This document shows, piece by piece, positions 44,109 to 52,563 of a stretch of 64,000 bases of DNA. Within the stretch, counting starts at the first letter, position 1. Each line of letters starts with the position of its first letter. Under the pieces are notes generated by a model that searched no databases, had not been told where the DNA came from, and saw nothing but the letters and a program-made list of their open reading frames with translations. A program made the translations under genes and the position numbers. The DNA comes from Actinomyces viscosus (GTDB lineage Bacteria; Actinomycetota; Actinomycetes; Actinomycetales; Actinomycetaceae), in the NCBI RefSeq assembly GCF_900637975.1, contig NZ_LR134477.1, forward strand, positions 1,984,001 through 2,048,000, read 5' to 3'.

Positions 44109-45125
44109 TCAGGCGATGTGCTCATCGAACCAGGCGATGAGCTTCTCGGGGTGCTGGCCGAAGTAGTTGTAGACGTAGAAGCGCTGGTTGGAGTCCTCGA
44201 CCCACAGCAGCTCCTTGGTCTTCGTCCCCAGCGCGTCGAAGATCTCCTGGCCGTCCTGCTCGCCGTGGACCAGGAAGTCCCGGCGCAGCTGGGCCATGAG
44301 CGTGGGCACCTTGACCGCGTGGGCGTGCGGCAGCGGCGTCTCCTCATCCAGACGGAAGCCGACGAGGTCGCGCAGGCGCTCGCTGAGCATCTGGGCGGCC
44401 TCGGCCGGGTCCTGCCCGATGTTCTCGGCTCCGCGCTCGATGAAGGTCTTGCCCGAGACCACGTTGAGGACGGCCAGGGCCTGCACGTCGGCGAACTCCT
44501 CGGGCCAGAAGTCCATGGCGATGATGGTGGAGTTGCCTCCCATGCAGCGGCTGAACAGGCCGAGCTTCATCGAGGCCAGCTCGGGGCGGCTGCGCACGTA
44601 GCGCAGCGAGCCGACGACGTCCCGGCACTCCAGCAGGCCCAGCCCGCTGATGACACCGTTGGCGTCACTGCTCAGGCCGCAGTTGCGCAGGTCGTAGGTG
44701 AGGATGTTGTAGCCGGCGTCGTGCAGGTGGCGCAGCTCGGGCAGGAAGTCCACCTCGAAGCCGCCGAACATGGTGTTCCACGGCTCCAGGTGGCCGGGGA
44801 AGCCGTACCGGTTGCAGGTCATGGGGTGGTTGACGATGAGGAGCCGGTCGGAGTCGGCGGGAATGAACCACGCCTCCAGGGGCGTGCCGTCCATGGAGGG
44901 GAAGAAGACGTCCTCGTACTCCATGCCGACGTCGCTGGGCCGCTTGATCACCGGGGTGCGGGCTCCGTGGGCGAACATCTGCGCGTACTGCTCGACGAGC
45001 GCGTCCAGGGCCTCCCGGCCCTCGGCGCCCGTGGGCGCCTGAGTGGGGTCGGGCTCGGGGACGTCGTTCTGCCCCAGGTCCTTGTCGACGTCGATCCGGT
45101 TGCCTTGAGAGTCAAAACCGATCAT
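44109..45125 (-). CDS. Alpha/beta hydrolase with a probable Cys nucleophile
   Basis: A 338-residue protein. DGTPLEAWFIPADSDRLLIV and NILTYDLRNCGLS are core strands. The nucleophile elbow reads KLGLFSRCMGGNSTII with Cys194 in the sm-x-Nu-x-sm position, where most relatives have Ser. Dienelactone hydrolases also use Cys. VEDSNQRFYVYNYFG near the end could hold the acid, but a catalytic His is not obvious there. Substrate unknown. ATG 45125 has AGGAG nine bases upstream; ATG 45134 would overlap it. Forms a same-strand cluster with the next gene. Confidence 0.75.
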   Translation of the reverse strand: MIGFDSQGNRIDVDKDLGQNDVPEPDPTQAPTGAEGREALDALVEQYAQMFAHGARTPVIKRPSDVGMEYEDVFFPSMDGTPLEAWFIPADSDRLLIVNHPMTCNRYGFPGHLEPWNTMFGGFEVDFLPELRHLHDAGYNILTYDLRNCGLSSDANGVISGLGLLECRDVVGSLRYVRSRPELASMKLGLFSRCMGGNSTIIAMDFWPEEFADVQALAVLNVVSGKTFIERGAENIGQDPAEAAQMLSERLRDLVGFRLDEETPLPHAHAVKVPTLMAQLRRDFLVHGEQDGQEIFDALGTKTKELLWVEDSNQRFYVYNYFGQHPEKLIAWFDEHIA

Positions 45126-45245
45126 GGCGGTCATCTCCTGCGATCTTCTCAGTGGTGAAACATGGGCGGCTGAACCGATGGCGGACCAGCCGGGAGCGGG
45201 GAGAGGGCAGAGGGGAGCAGGCGGAGTGCCCGGCGACTCGAAGGC

Positions 45246-45875
45246 TCACATGAAGGACGGCTTGGGGCCGTCCGTGCCGGGCTTGTTGACGCCGAGGTTC
45301 GTGCGGGCGAAGCGCTGGGGCTCCTCCAGGGCCTCGACGACGACCGCGGCGACGCTGCGCCGGGAGACCTCCGTGCCCTTGAACTGCTCGTCGCGGCCGG
45401 TGGTCTCGTAGTCGAGCTCGTCGGCGTTGGTGAGCCAGGCCGGCCGCAGGATGGTGTAGTCGAGGTCGGAGGCCTCGATGACGTCGGCCGCCGCGCGGTA
45501 GCGGACCAGCTCCTGACCGATCATCGCGTCGTTCCAGGACTCGAAGGGCTCGGGCAGCTCGTGGTAGATCCCCAGGGAGGTGACGAACACCAGGGGCTTG
45601 ATGCCGAGCTCGTCCATGACCGAGACGATCACGCGGGCCTGCTCGTCGACGGGTCCGGACAGGTTGGCGTAGACGGCGTCGGCTCCCCGCATCGCCTCAG
45701 TGAGCGCGGGGGCGTCGAGGACGTCGGCCTCGACCACGCTGGCTCCGGCAGATACAGAGGCCACTCGTGAGGCGCTGCGCACCACGAGGGCCAGCTCGTG
45801 CCCGCGCTCGGCCAGCATCTCGACGGCGTGGCGAGCGATCTGCCCGCCTGCGCCCAGAACCACGATCCTACTCAT
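45246..45875 (-). CDS. NAD(P)-binding atypical SDR (NmrA/YwnB-like)
   Basis: A 209-residue Rossmann protein. IVVLGAGGQIARHAVEMLAE is the GxGGxxA nucleotide motif of atypical short-chain dehydrogenases. LALVVRSASRVASV, GADAVYANLSGP, VFVTSLGIYHELPEP and LDYTILRPAWLTNADELDYE follow the NAD(P)H-binding/NmrA-like pattern. It may sense redox state or reduce small substrates. AAAGGAG precedes ATG 45875. It diverges from an XRE/MmyB-type regulator, the classic arrangement for that regulator group and its SDR target. Confidence 0.87.
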   Translation of the reverse strand: MSRIVVLGAGGQIARHAVEMLAERGHELALVVRSASRVASVSAGASVVEADVLDAPALTEAMRGADAVYANLSGPVDEQARVIVSVMDELGIKPLVFVTSLGIYHELPEPFESWNDAMIGQELVRYRAAADVIEASDLDYTILRPAWLTNADELDYETTGRDEQFKGTEVSRRSVAAVVVEALEEPQRFARTNLGVNKPGTDGPKPSFM

Positions 45876-45900
45876 CAGCACTCCTTTGCAGTCTTCAACC

Positions 45901-45975
45901 ACCGATTGGTTGGTCGACGTTTCACACTGACACACCGATCGGTCTCCAGCAAGCCGAGGTTATCGGGGGGGGGGG
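45901..45975. promoter_or_regulatory. Divergent control region with operator-like repeats and an 11-G tract
   Basis: ACCGATTGGT (45901-45910) and ACCGATCGGT (45935-45944, perfect palindrome) lie 34 bp apart, just upstream of the SDR start, as expected for sites of the divergent regulator. A run of 11 G follows (45965-45975), 46 bp before the regulator start. Length change of the run by slippage could alter promoter spacing. Confidence 0.5.
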
Positions 45976-46021
45976 ATTGCGATCCCCTGGATAAAAACAG
46001 ACGGCCACGTACAGTGCTGAT

Positions 46022-46891
46022 GTGACGAGCAATGCCGACAACCCGGTTCGCGATTTCCTCATGTCGCGTCGCGCGCAGGTGCAGCCCGAATCCGTTGGGC
46101 TGCCACGGGGACGCCGGCGTCGCGTCAGCGGCCTGCGCCGCGAGGAGGTCGCCTCCCTGGCCGGCATCAGTGCGGAGTACTACACGCAGATCGAGCGCGG
46201 AGAGGTCTCCCGGGTGTCCGACGACGTCCTCCAGGCTGTTGCCAACGCCATACGGCTCGACCCTGTCGAGACCGGGTACCTGATCTCCCTCGTGCACGGG
46301 GCCCGCCGCCCCGCGGGTCCCCCAGAGCCTGCGCAGCAGGTCGAACCGAGCCAGGCGCTCCCGCCCACCATACGAAGCATCATCGCCGGGATGTCGAGGG
46401 TGGCCGTGCTCGCCCTGTCCGGCTCGCTGGACATCGTCGCCGCCAACCCGCCGGGGAGAGCCCTTCACGCACCCGTTTTCGATCGCGCGCAGGAGCGCCC
46501 CAACCTCGCCAGGTTCATGTTCGAGGACCCGCAGTCCCGCAGCCTCTTTCCGGACTGGTCGCTGATAGCCGACGAGTGCGTGGCCATGCTGCGCCTGGAG
46601 ACCAGCCGCTCCCCCGGCTCAGCCAGGCTCCGTGAGGTGGTCAACACGTTGACCGCCTCCGAGACCTTCGCCGCCCGCTGGCGGGATCACGACGTCACCC
46701 AGCACCACTCGGGGACGAAGCGCTTCAACCACCCTCAGGCCGGGCCCATGACGCTGCAGTTCCAGGCCCTGACGGCCCCGGGGATCGCAGACCTCACGCT
46801 GTACTGCTACACCCCGGTCGACGGGGACGAGCAGACGAGCCGGACCTTCGCGAGCCTCCTGGAGATCAGTGGCGCCCCGGACGAGCCCTAA
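46022..46891 (+). CDS. XRE-family regulator with MmyB-like ligand-binding domain
   Basis: A 289-residue protein. The N-terminal HTH (LPRGRRRRVSGLRREEVASL then AGISAEYYTQIERGEVSRVS) is the standard form in this family, and the C-terminal MmyB-like domain contains VAANPPGRALHAPVF, NLARFMFEDPQSRSLFPDW and FNHPQAGPMTLQFQAL. Such actinobacterial proteins bind fatty-acid-like ligands and usually repress a neighbouring SDR gene, here 45246-45875. GTG 46022 is the start; the upstream sequence has little ribosome site, so it may be leaderless. Confidence 0.92.
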   Translation: MTSNADNPVRDFLMSRRAQVQPESVGLPRGRRRRVSGLRREEVASLAGISAEYYTQIERGEVSRVSDDVLQAVANAIRLDPVETGYLISLVHGARRPAGPPEPAQQVEPSQALPPTIRSIIAGMSRVAVLALSGSLDIVAANPPGRALHAPVFDRAQERPNLARFMFEDPQSRSLFPDWSLIADECVAMLRLETSRSPGSARLREVVNTLTASETFAARWRDHDVTQHHSGTKRFNHPQAGPMTLQFQALTAPGIADLTLYCYTPVDGDEQTSRTFASLLEISGAPDEP

Positions 46892-46924
46892 GAGCTCCGA
46901 AGACTTGCGCCGGAACATGAGCGA

Positions 46925-46953
46925 AGGCCCGGAACCTTGTGGGTTCCGGGCCT
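46925..46953. terminator. Hairpin between the XRE regulator and tRNA-Phe
   Basis: AGGCCCGGAACC / GGTTCCGGGCCT forms a perfect 12-bp stem with a short loop. It is suitable to end both the regulator mRNA and the converging tRNA transcript. Same core as 44011-44037. Confidence 0.75.
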
Positions 46954-46960
46954 CTCGCAG

Positions 46961-47033
46961 TGGCTCCGACCGGCGTCGATCCGGTGACCTTTCGATTTTC
47001 AGTCGAACGCTCTACCAACTGAGCTACAGAGCC
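46961..47033 (-). tRNA. tRNA-Phe (GAA)
   Basis: 73 nt. The acceptor GGCTCTG pairs with CGGAGCC and the discriminator is A. The D-arm is GCTCAGTTGGTAGAGC, and the anticodon loop CTGAAAA gives GAA between TTCGA and TCGAA. The T-arm is CCGGATCGACGCCGG. CCA is not encoded. First of three same-strand tRNA genes, at the promoter-distal end. Confidence 0.95.
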
Positions 47034-47081
47034 TTGGGATGGAATCGGCCCGACCATTTCTGATCGGACCAACCCTTTCCG

Positions 47082-47155
47082 CGACCTCGACGGGACTTGA
47101 ACCCGCGACCTCCGCCGTGACAGGGCGGCGCGCTAACCAACTGCGCCACGAGGCC
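47082..47155 (-). tRNA. tRNA-Asp (GTC)
   Basis: 74 nt. Acceptor GGCCTCG/CGAGGTC with discriminator G. D-arm GCGCAGTTGGTTAGCGC, anticodon loop CTGTCAC (GTC) in a CCGCC/GGCGG stem, T-arm CGGGTTCAAGTCCCG. No encoded CCA. Lies 48 bp from tRNA-Phe. Confidence 0.95.
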
Positions 47156-47193
47156 AGTGTGAATTCACTGTGTTATTCACTTGTGCGAATCCG

Positions 47194-47266
47194 TACCCCC
47201 AACGGGATTCGAACCCGTGCTACCGCCGTGAAAGGGCGGGGTCCTAGGCCGCTAGACGATGGGGGC
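47194..47266 (-). tRNA. tRNA-Glu (TTC)
   Basis: 73 nt. GCCCCCA pairs with TGGGGGT, discriminator A. Anticodon loop CTTTCAC gives TTC in a CCGCC/GGCGG stem, and the T-arm is ACGGGTTCGAATCCCGT. No encoded CCA. Probably first in the Glu-Asp-Phe tRNA operon. Confidence 0.95.
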
Positions 47267-47445
47267 CAGGGGCCTTCGACGTCGTCGCGCCTCGAACCGG
47301 GATGAACACTAAGGGGACAGTCTTCCGCAGCGCAAATCCCAGCGACGTGACCCTCCTCACCGCTCGGTTTTCGGCGGGATTCCGGCCCGAGACCCAGGTC
47401 GAGGAGAAGTCGAGGAAGGCCTGCGCAATCTGGCAGGCTGGCCCC

Positions 47446-47865
47446 GTGAGCCAAGCGCACCAGCAAGAGCCGGAACAGGCGCCGGGGCGGATGTCGGAGC
47501 AGGACTTCGAGGACGTCGTCGGCGACGCCCTGGACCAGATCCCGGCGGACCTGGCCGAGGCGATGGACAACGTCGTCGTCCTCGTCCAGGACGAGCCCGA
47601 CCCGGAGATGCTCACCGAGGAGGACTACGACGAGGCTGGGCTGCCCACGCTCCTGGGGCTCTACGACGGCGTCCCTCTCACCGAGCGCGACGAGGGCTGG
47701 TCCATGGTGCTGCCCGATCGCATCCTCATCTTCCGCGGGCCGCTGGAGCGCTGGTGCACGAGCCGTGAGGAGCTGGTGGAGGAGATCACAGTGACCGTCA
47801 TCCATGAGGTGGCCCACCACTTCGGCATCCCCGACGAGCGCCTCCACGAGCTGGGCTGGGCCTAG
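47446..47865 (+). CDS. Zincin-like metallopeptidase family protein
   Basis: Up to 139 residues. FEDVVGDALDQIPADLAEAM and DNVVVLVQDEP begin the conserved part, and ILIFRGPLERWC precedes the zinc site VIHEVAHHFGIPDERLHELG, the HExxHxxGxxD of the MMP-like (DUF1025) family. These small proteins occur throughout Actinobacteria and their substrates are unknown. GTG 47446 is the longer start; ATG 47491 (GGGGCGG upstream) is nearer the conserved start and equally possible. Confidence 0.85.
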   Translation: MSQAHQQEPEQAPGRMSEQDFEDVVGDALDQIPADLAEAMDNVVVLVQDEPDPEMLTEEDYDEAGLPTLLGLYDGVPLTERDEGWSMVLPDRILIFRGPLERWCTSREELVEEITVTVIHEVAHHFGIPDERLHELGWA

Positions 47866-47960
47866 CGCCGGAGACGCTGCCGACAAGGACGCGCCGGGAA
47901 TAGACCTTGAGAGCCAATTTGCCTCGCGCACCCCCCGGGGCCTGCCTTAGTGTGGCCGGC

Positions 47961-49277
47961 ATGAACGACCGTCATCGGCCTGCCGCTCCGGGTGCCGGGG
48001 AGCCTCCCGCCCCCACCGCCCCGGGCGAGTCCCCGCAGAACATGAGTCGACGGCCAGTGCTTCTGGCGGCCCTCCTGGGCGCCGGCTCGCTGGCGGGGTG
48101 CTCCCTCATCCCCGGCTCCTCGTCGGCCGGAAGCGCCTCCCCCAGCGCGAAACCCACCACTGCGGCGCCGACGCCGTCGAGCGCCGCACCGTCACCCACC
48201 ACGGCCGCGGCCGCGAGCGCGACGCCATCCGCCTCCGCGAGCGCCGGGACGCTGCAGGGCTGGAGCCTGGAGGAGAAGGTCGGCCAGCTCATGATGGTCG
48301 GGGTCGATGCCGCCTCCCCCGCGCAGGCCTCCACCGACGCGGTCGCCAGCCACCACGTCGGCAACATCTTCATCGCCGGCCGCACCACCGCGGGCAGCCA
48401 GGCGACGCAGAAGGTCATCAGCGGCTTCACCTCCAAGGTCGGCCCCGGCACCACCCATGACACCAGGATGCTCGTGGCCACGGACCAGGAGGGCGGCGAG
48501 GTCCAGGTCCTGTCCGGCTCGGGCTTCTCCGACATGCCCTCGGCGATGGACCAGTCGAGCCAACCGCGCGATCAGCTGGCGGCCTCGGCGCGCACCTGGG
48601 GCAAGGAGCTGGCCGACGCCGGTGTGAACATGAACCTGGCCCCGGTCATCGACCTGGTCGACGTCGCCCGGCCGTCCACGAACGAGCCCATCGGCCGCTG
48701 GGGCCGCGAGTACGGCCACGACGCCACCACCGTCTCCTCGCAGGCCGGCGCCTTCGCCGAGGGGATGCAGGCCTCCGGCGTCATCCCCACCTACAAGCAC
48801 TTCCCGGGACTGGGGCGGGTCACGGCCAACACGGACACCTCCGCCGACGTCGTCGACCGCACGACCACCCGCAGCTCTGACGCCGCCGTCGGTGTCTTCG
48901 CCTCCGCCATCGCCGCCGGCGCGCAGGTCATCATGGTCTCCTCGGCCACCTACGCGCTCATCGACGCCTCGGCGCCGGCCGTCTTCTCCTCGACGATCGT
49001 CACCGACATGCTGCGCACGGAGATGGGCTTCTCCGGGGTGGTCATCACCGACGACGTCTCCGCGGCCGTCCAGGTGCAGGGCGTGGCCGCCGGCGAGCGC
49101 GCCGTGCGGGCCGTGCGGGCCGGCTGCGACATCGTGCTGGCCTCGGCCGACCCGACGGTGGCCGCCGACATGGTCAAGGCCCTGATCGCCGCCGCGCAGT
49201 CGGACCCGGCCTTCGCGGCGCGGGTGGATGAGTCGGCCGCGCGGGTCCTGGCGCTCAAGGGCAGCCTCCAGTCCTGA
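47961..49277 (+). CDS. Glycoside hydrolase family 3 lipoprotein (beta-N-acetylhexosaminidase-like)
   Basis: A 438-residue exported protein. A lipobox (LLGAGSLAGC, lipid on the Cys about residue 43) follows a positively charged N-region. A long Ser/Ala/Thr/Pro linker reaches residue ~95, then the GH3 barrel starts at WSLEEKVGQLMMVGVDA. LVATDQEGGEVQVL, YKHFPGLGRVTANTD (the KHFPGHG motif) and GVVITDDVSAAV, holding the nucleophile Asp, are as in NagZ-type enzymes. It probably trims N-acetylglucosamine from peptidoglycan fragments or host glycans outside the membrane. ATG 47961 is the start. Confidence 0.9.
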   Translation: MNDRHRPAAPGAGEPPAPTAPGESPQNMSRRPVLLAALLGAGSLAGCSLIPGSSSAGSASPSAKPTTAAPTPSSAAPSPTTAAAASATPSASASAGTLQGWSLEEKVGQLMMVGVDAASPAQASTDAVASHHVGNIFIAGRTTAGSQATQKVISGFTSKVGPGTTHDTRMLVATDQEGGEVQVLSGSGFSDMPSAMDQSSQPRDQLAASARTWGKELADAGVNMNLAPVIDLVDVARPSTNEPIGRWGREYGHDATTVSSQAGAFAEGMQASGVIPTYKHFPGLGRVTANTDTSADVVDRTTTRSSDAAVGVFASAIAAGAQVIMVSSATYALIDASAPAVFSSTIVTDMLRTEMGFSGVVITDDVSAAVQVQGVAAGERAVRAVRAGCDIVLASADPTVAADMVKALIAAAQSDPAFAARVDESAARVLALKGSLQS

Positions 49278-49346
49278 GGCCGGCGGTCCTCCTGAGCCGG
49301 TGGCTTCAGAAGGACCGCTCGGAGGCGCTGGAGCCGGTCCGGCGCC

Positions 49347-52160
49347 TCAGCGGGACTTCGTGGTGCCCTGCGGCGGGCCGCTGGACTCCATGCGCTTGGC
49401 CAGGCAGTGCTCGGCGTCGTAGCCCTGGGCGTCGCACCAGGCGTTGGCCTCGTCGGCGCTTCCGTAGAGCTCGCCGGACAGGGTCACCCACCAGCCGCCG
49501 ACGTCGAACACCGACCAGTCGCTGCTGTTGACGAGCACGGCGTTCGGGTCGGCCTGACGCGTCTTGAGGAACTCCGCGAGGATGAGCCGGTTGGTCCAGG
49601 TCTGCCCGTCGGCGAACAGGTTCACCTGCTTGGAGGACAGCTGCGGGGTCCACTTGCCCAGGAACTTGCTCATGACGACGGGGCGGTCGTGGTCGGCCTG
49701 CCACCGCAGGGCCTGGCCGGCGGCCTGCTCGTCCTGCTGCTCCTGGTTGGCGCTGGAGATTGAGGACGAGGCGATCGTCATCGGGGAGTTCGCGGAGCTG
49801 CTCGAGGTGACGCTGGACTGGGAGCCCCGGTCGAAGGTGGGGGTGATCTTGAGGCCCTTGAGGTCGAGGTCCTTGGCGATGCGGAAGTAGTGCTGCTCGC
49901 CGAAGCGCAGCGTCAGCGTCCGCCCGCCGTTGGGGATGATCAGCGGATCGCTGGAGAGGTCGAAGGTTCCCGAGGCCACGAGGTGGTCGGTGTCCGCTCC
50001 GCCGGTCGGGCTCGTGGAGCTGTAGATGAGGACCTGGTTGGACGGGCCGGCCAGGAAGTCGCCGTCGGCGCAGGAGGTCGTCACGTTGGCCTGGACCTTG
50101 AGCTCGCCCTGGCCGTCCTCAACCGAGGTGATGGTGAGGTCCGGCATGCTGGAGCAGGCCTTGATGGCGCCCGAGGGCAGCGCCGACGCGGTCGCTGTTG
50201 CGGCGGCGTCGGCCTGGCCGGAGTCCTGCTTACCGCCCTGGCCGTCGGCCTTGTCCTGGGAGCTGCCGGAGGAGTCGTCATTCCTGCCCGAGAAGTAGGA
50301 GCCGGCCCACACGCCTCCCCCGCCGACGATGACGAGGAGGAGCACCACGATCACCGCCACCAGGCGGCCGTTGCTTGATCCCGTTGTCTGCTTCTGCTGC
50401 GGCGGAGGCATCTGGGGACCGAACATGTCCAGCTCCACCGCCGGCTGAGGAGCGGAGAAGCCCGACGGCGCCCCGCTGGGGGTCTCGGCCCAGGCGGCAA
50501 TGTCCTCGGCCGACGGCGGCGGGGGCATGGGCATGGCCACCGACTCGGCGGAGTCGGCCGCCGGCAGCTGGGACGCGGCGAAGACGGCGGTGGCCTCGGT
50601 GGCTGGGAAGGCCTCGGTCTGACTGCCGGCCTCCTCGGCCGAAGACGAAGACTCAGCCTCACCATCTGCCGGGGCAGCCTCGTCGTCGGCTACCTGATCC
50701 TCTGCAGCCGCCTCGGGCTCCTCCTCAAGGTCCTCCTCGGAAGGGGCCGCCACTGCTGCGTCTTCGGCAATGTCCTCAGAAGCGTCCTCAGAAGCGTCTT
50801 CGGCAATGTCCTCGGTATTGTCCTCGGCGTCTTCAGGCTCGTCCGGCTCCTCGGCCGAGTCATCGGCCGCGGAGTCCTCGGCGACCGACTCCTCCGAGTC
50901 CTGGTCGGCGTCCTGGGGCACGTCGGCCGCGGGTTCCTCGTCGGAGGGTTCCTGCTCGTCCTCCTCCGACTCGACGCCGGCCTCATCACTCTCGTCAGCG
51001 GAGCTCTCGACCTCATCGGCTGCAGCCGCAGGCTCTGCTTCCCCGGCGCCTTCGGCCGTCTCATCGGTCTCCTCCTCGGCCGAGTCATCGGCTGCGGAGT
51101 CCTCGGCGACCGGCTCCTCCGAGTCCCGGTCGTCACTGTCCTGGTCCGCGGCCTCCTCAGAAGGCTCCTCGGCCTCCCGCTCGTCATCCTCGACAGAGCC
51201 GTCCTCAGCAGAGTCATCCTCAGCAGAGCCGTCCTCGGCTGAGAGGTCATCAGCGGCATCCGCGTTCTCCTCGGCAGCCGGCCCCTCAGGCTCATCATCG
51301 GTCTCATCCGCAGGCTCACCAGAGCTCCGCGCCTCGGCTGCCGGCTCCTCCGTCGGCTCCTCCGACGACTCCTGATCCTCCTGAGAGTCGGCATCGATCA
51401 CCGGTTCGTCAACTGCCTCATCACCCTCATCCGGCTCAGGCTCATCAGCCCCGGACTCATCGGTCTCATCGGTCGTGTCGGCCTCATCGGCGTCGACCGG
51501 AGCCGCCTCAACCAGCTCGTCCTCGGCCGACATCTCCCGAGCGACAGCGGGCTCCACGGCGGGCTCGCCGCTCTCGGCGTCGGCTGCGTCGGCTGCGTCC
51601 TCAGCGGACCCGGCAGTCCCGGCAGCGGCGTCGTCGGTCAGGTGGCCGCGCGCCCGGAGATTGGCCAGAACCTCGGCGTTGCCGGTCCTGGCCAACCAGT
51701 CGAGCAGATCGGGGTAGACCGCCGGGTTGGTCGACAACGCCACCCACAGATCAGGACGGCTCTGCGCGATCGCAGCCTGCAAGGCCTGGTCCGGCGTCTG
51801 GGCGGCAACCGCCGCATCGGCCTGCTCCGCCTCAGTCGGCGCCCCTTGAGCCGGAGCCCCGGCAGCGGCGACGGGCTCACCGCTGCCCGCAGTCCCGGCG
51901 GTCTCAGCGGATCCGGCAGTCCCGGCAGCGGCGTCGTCGGTCAGGTGGCCTCGCGCCCGGAGATTGGCCAGAATCTCAGCGTTGCCGGTCCTGGCCAACC
52001 AGTCGAGCAGATCGGGGTAGACCGCCGGGTTGGTCGACAACGCCACCCACAGATCGGGACGGCTCTGCGCGATCGCGGCCTGCAGGGCCTGGTCCGGCGT
52101 CTGGGCGGCGACCGCCGCATCGGCCTGATGAGCGGCCATCATGAGCTGAACCGGATCCAT
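49347..52160 (-). CDS. Large acidic membrane protein with duplicated variant leucine-rich repeats
   Basis: A 937-residue protein. Residues 13-86 and 114-187 are near-identical LRV-type modules (SRPDLWVALSTNPAVYPDLL, then WLARTGNAEILANLRARGHL). Next comes a ~380-residue disordered linker dominated by Glu, Asp, Ser and Ala. A Pro/Met-rich patch and one helix (LVAVIVVLLLVIVGGGGVWA, about residue 600) lead to an exterior domain with cysteines in IKACSSMPDL, TTSCADGDFL and ANAWCDAQGYDAEHCLA. The topology suggests cytoplasmic LRV modules and an outside C-terminus, perhaps a scaffold or sensor. Function unknown. GGAAGG precedes the ATG. Confidence 0.72.
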   Translation of the reverse strand: MDPVQLMMAAHQADAAVAAQTPDQALQAAIAQSRPDLWVALSTNPAVYPDLLDWLARTGNAEILANLRARGHLTDDAAAGTAGSAETAGTAGSGEPVAAAGAPAQGAPTEAEQADAAVAAQTPDQALQAAIAQSRPDLWVALSTNPAVYPDLLDWLARTGNAEVLANLRARGHLTDDAAAGTAGSAEDAADAADAESGEPAVEPAVAREMSAEDELVEAAPVDADEADTTDETDESGADEPEPDEGDEAVDEPVIDADSQEDQESSEEPTEEPAAEARSSGEPADETDDEPEGPAAEENADAADDLSAEDGSAEDDSAEDGSVEDDEREAEEPSEEAADQDSDDRDSEEPVAEDSAADDSAEEETDETAEGAGEAEPAAAADEVESSADESDEAGVESEEDEQEPSDEEPAADVPQDADQDSEESVAEDSAADDSAEEPDEPEDAEDNTEDIAEDASEDASEDIAEDAAVAAPSEEDLEEEPEAAAEDQVADDEAAPADGEAESSSSAEEAGSQTEAFPATEATAVFAASQLPAADSAESVAMPMPPPPSAEDIAAWAETPSGAPSGFSAPQPAVELDMFGPQMPPPQQKQTTGSSNGRLVAVIVVLLLVIVGGGGVWAGSYFSGRNDDSSGSSQDKADGQGGKQDSGQADAAATATASALPSGAIKACSSMPDLTITSVEDGQGELKVQANVTTSCADGDFLAGPSNQVLIYSSTSPTGGADTDHLVASGTFDLSSDPLIIPNGGRTLTLRFGEQHYFRIAKDLDLKGLKITPTFDRGSQSSVTSSSSANSPMTIASSSISSANQEQQDEQAAGQALRWQADHDRPVVMSKFLGKWTPQLSSKQVNLFADGQTWTNRLILAEFLKTRQADPNAVLVNSSDWSVFDVGGWWVTLSGELYGSADEANAWCDAQGYDAEHCLAKRMESSGPPQGTTKSR
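51600..52124 (-). repeat. Tandem duplication of the LRV module
   Basis: Two units offset by 303 bp (51600-51821 and 51903-52124) encode the same 74 residues with one amino-acid change (Ile/Val) and few silent ones. A recent in-frame duplication that may vary between strains. Confidence 0.88.
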
Positions 52161-52563
52161 GCAGAGACCTTCCGGGAGAACGTATGGGTGACCTCAACTG
52201 ATCAGGCTCGTCACAAACCCGTCATGGGTCCCTCACAAGACGCCGATCAGCCACGATGGTAGTCACGAATCGGCCAAGAGGGTCAAGAAACGGCATCGGC
52301 CGAGGAAATCCACCGCCCGACCATGAGCCAGCCGGGTCCCCGGCAAGTCGGGCCGCCCCAGACGCACCAACGCAACCCCTCTGCCGACACCGGCGCTGAG
52401 CCCGAGCCTGCTCCTATCGCTGTCCGTATCGTTTACCTGCGCCGTCCCACCGTCGTCTCAGGGACCTCCCCTACTGCAGATCAGGGTTGACTGGCCAGGA
52501 GGTCAGGGCCCGGTCCTCCGGCAGGAGGATTCGACTGAGCCATGCCGCTGCCAGACTGAACCT
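52161..52563. other. Divergent intergenic region, no gene seen
   Basis: About 400 bp between the start of the acidic LRV protein and the ABC ATPase gene. Promoters for both should lie here. No hairpin, repeat or small gene stands out. TATCGTTTACC near 52427-52437 might hold promoter elements for the ABC gene, but no pair was fixed. Confidence 0.35.

Noticed and set aside
50375..52144. A 589-codon Arg/Pro-rich frame opposite the acidic LRV protein
   Set aside because: Mirror of Asp/Glu/Ser codons; the composition is that of a shadow and no domain is seen.
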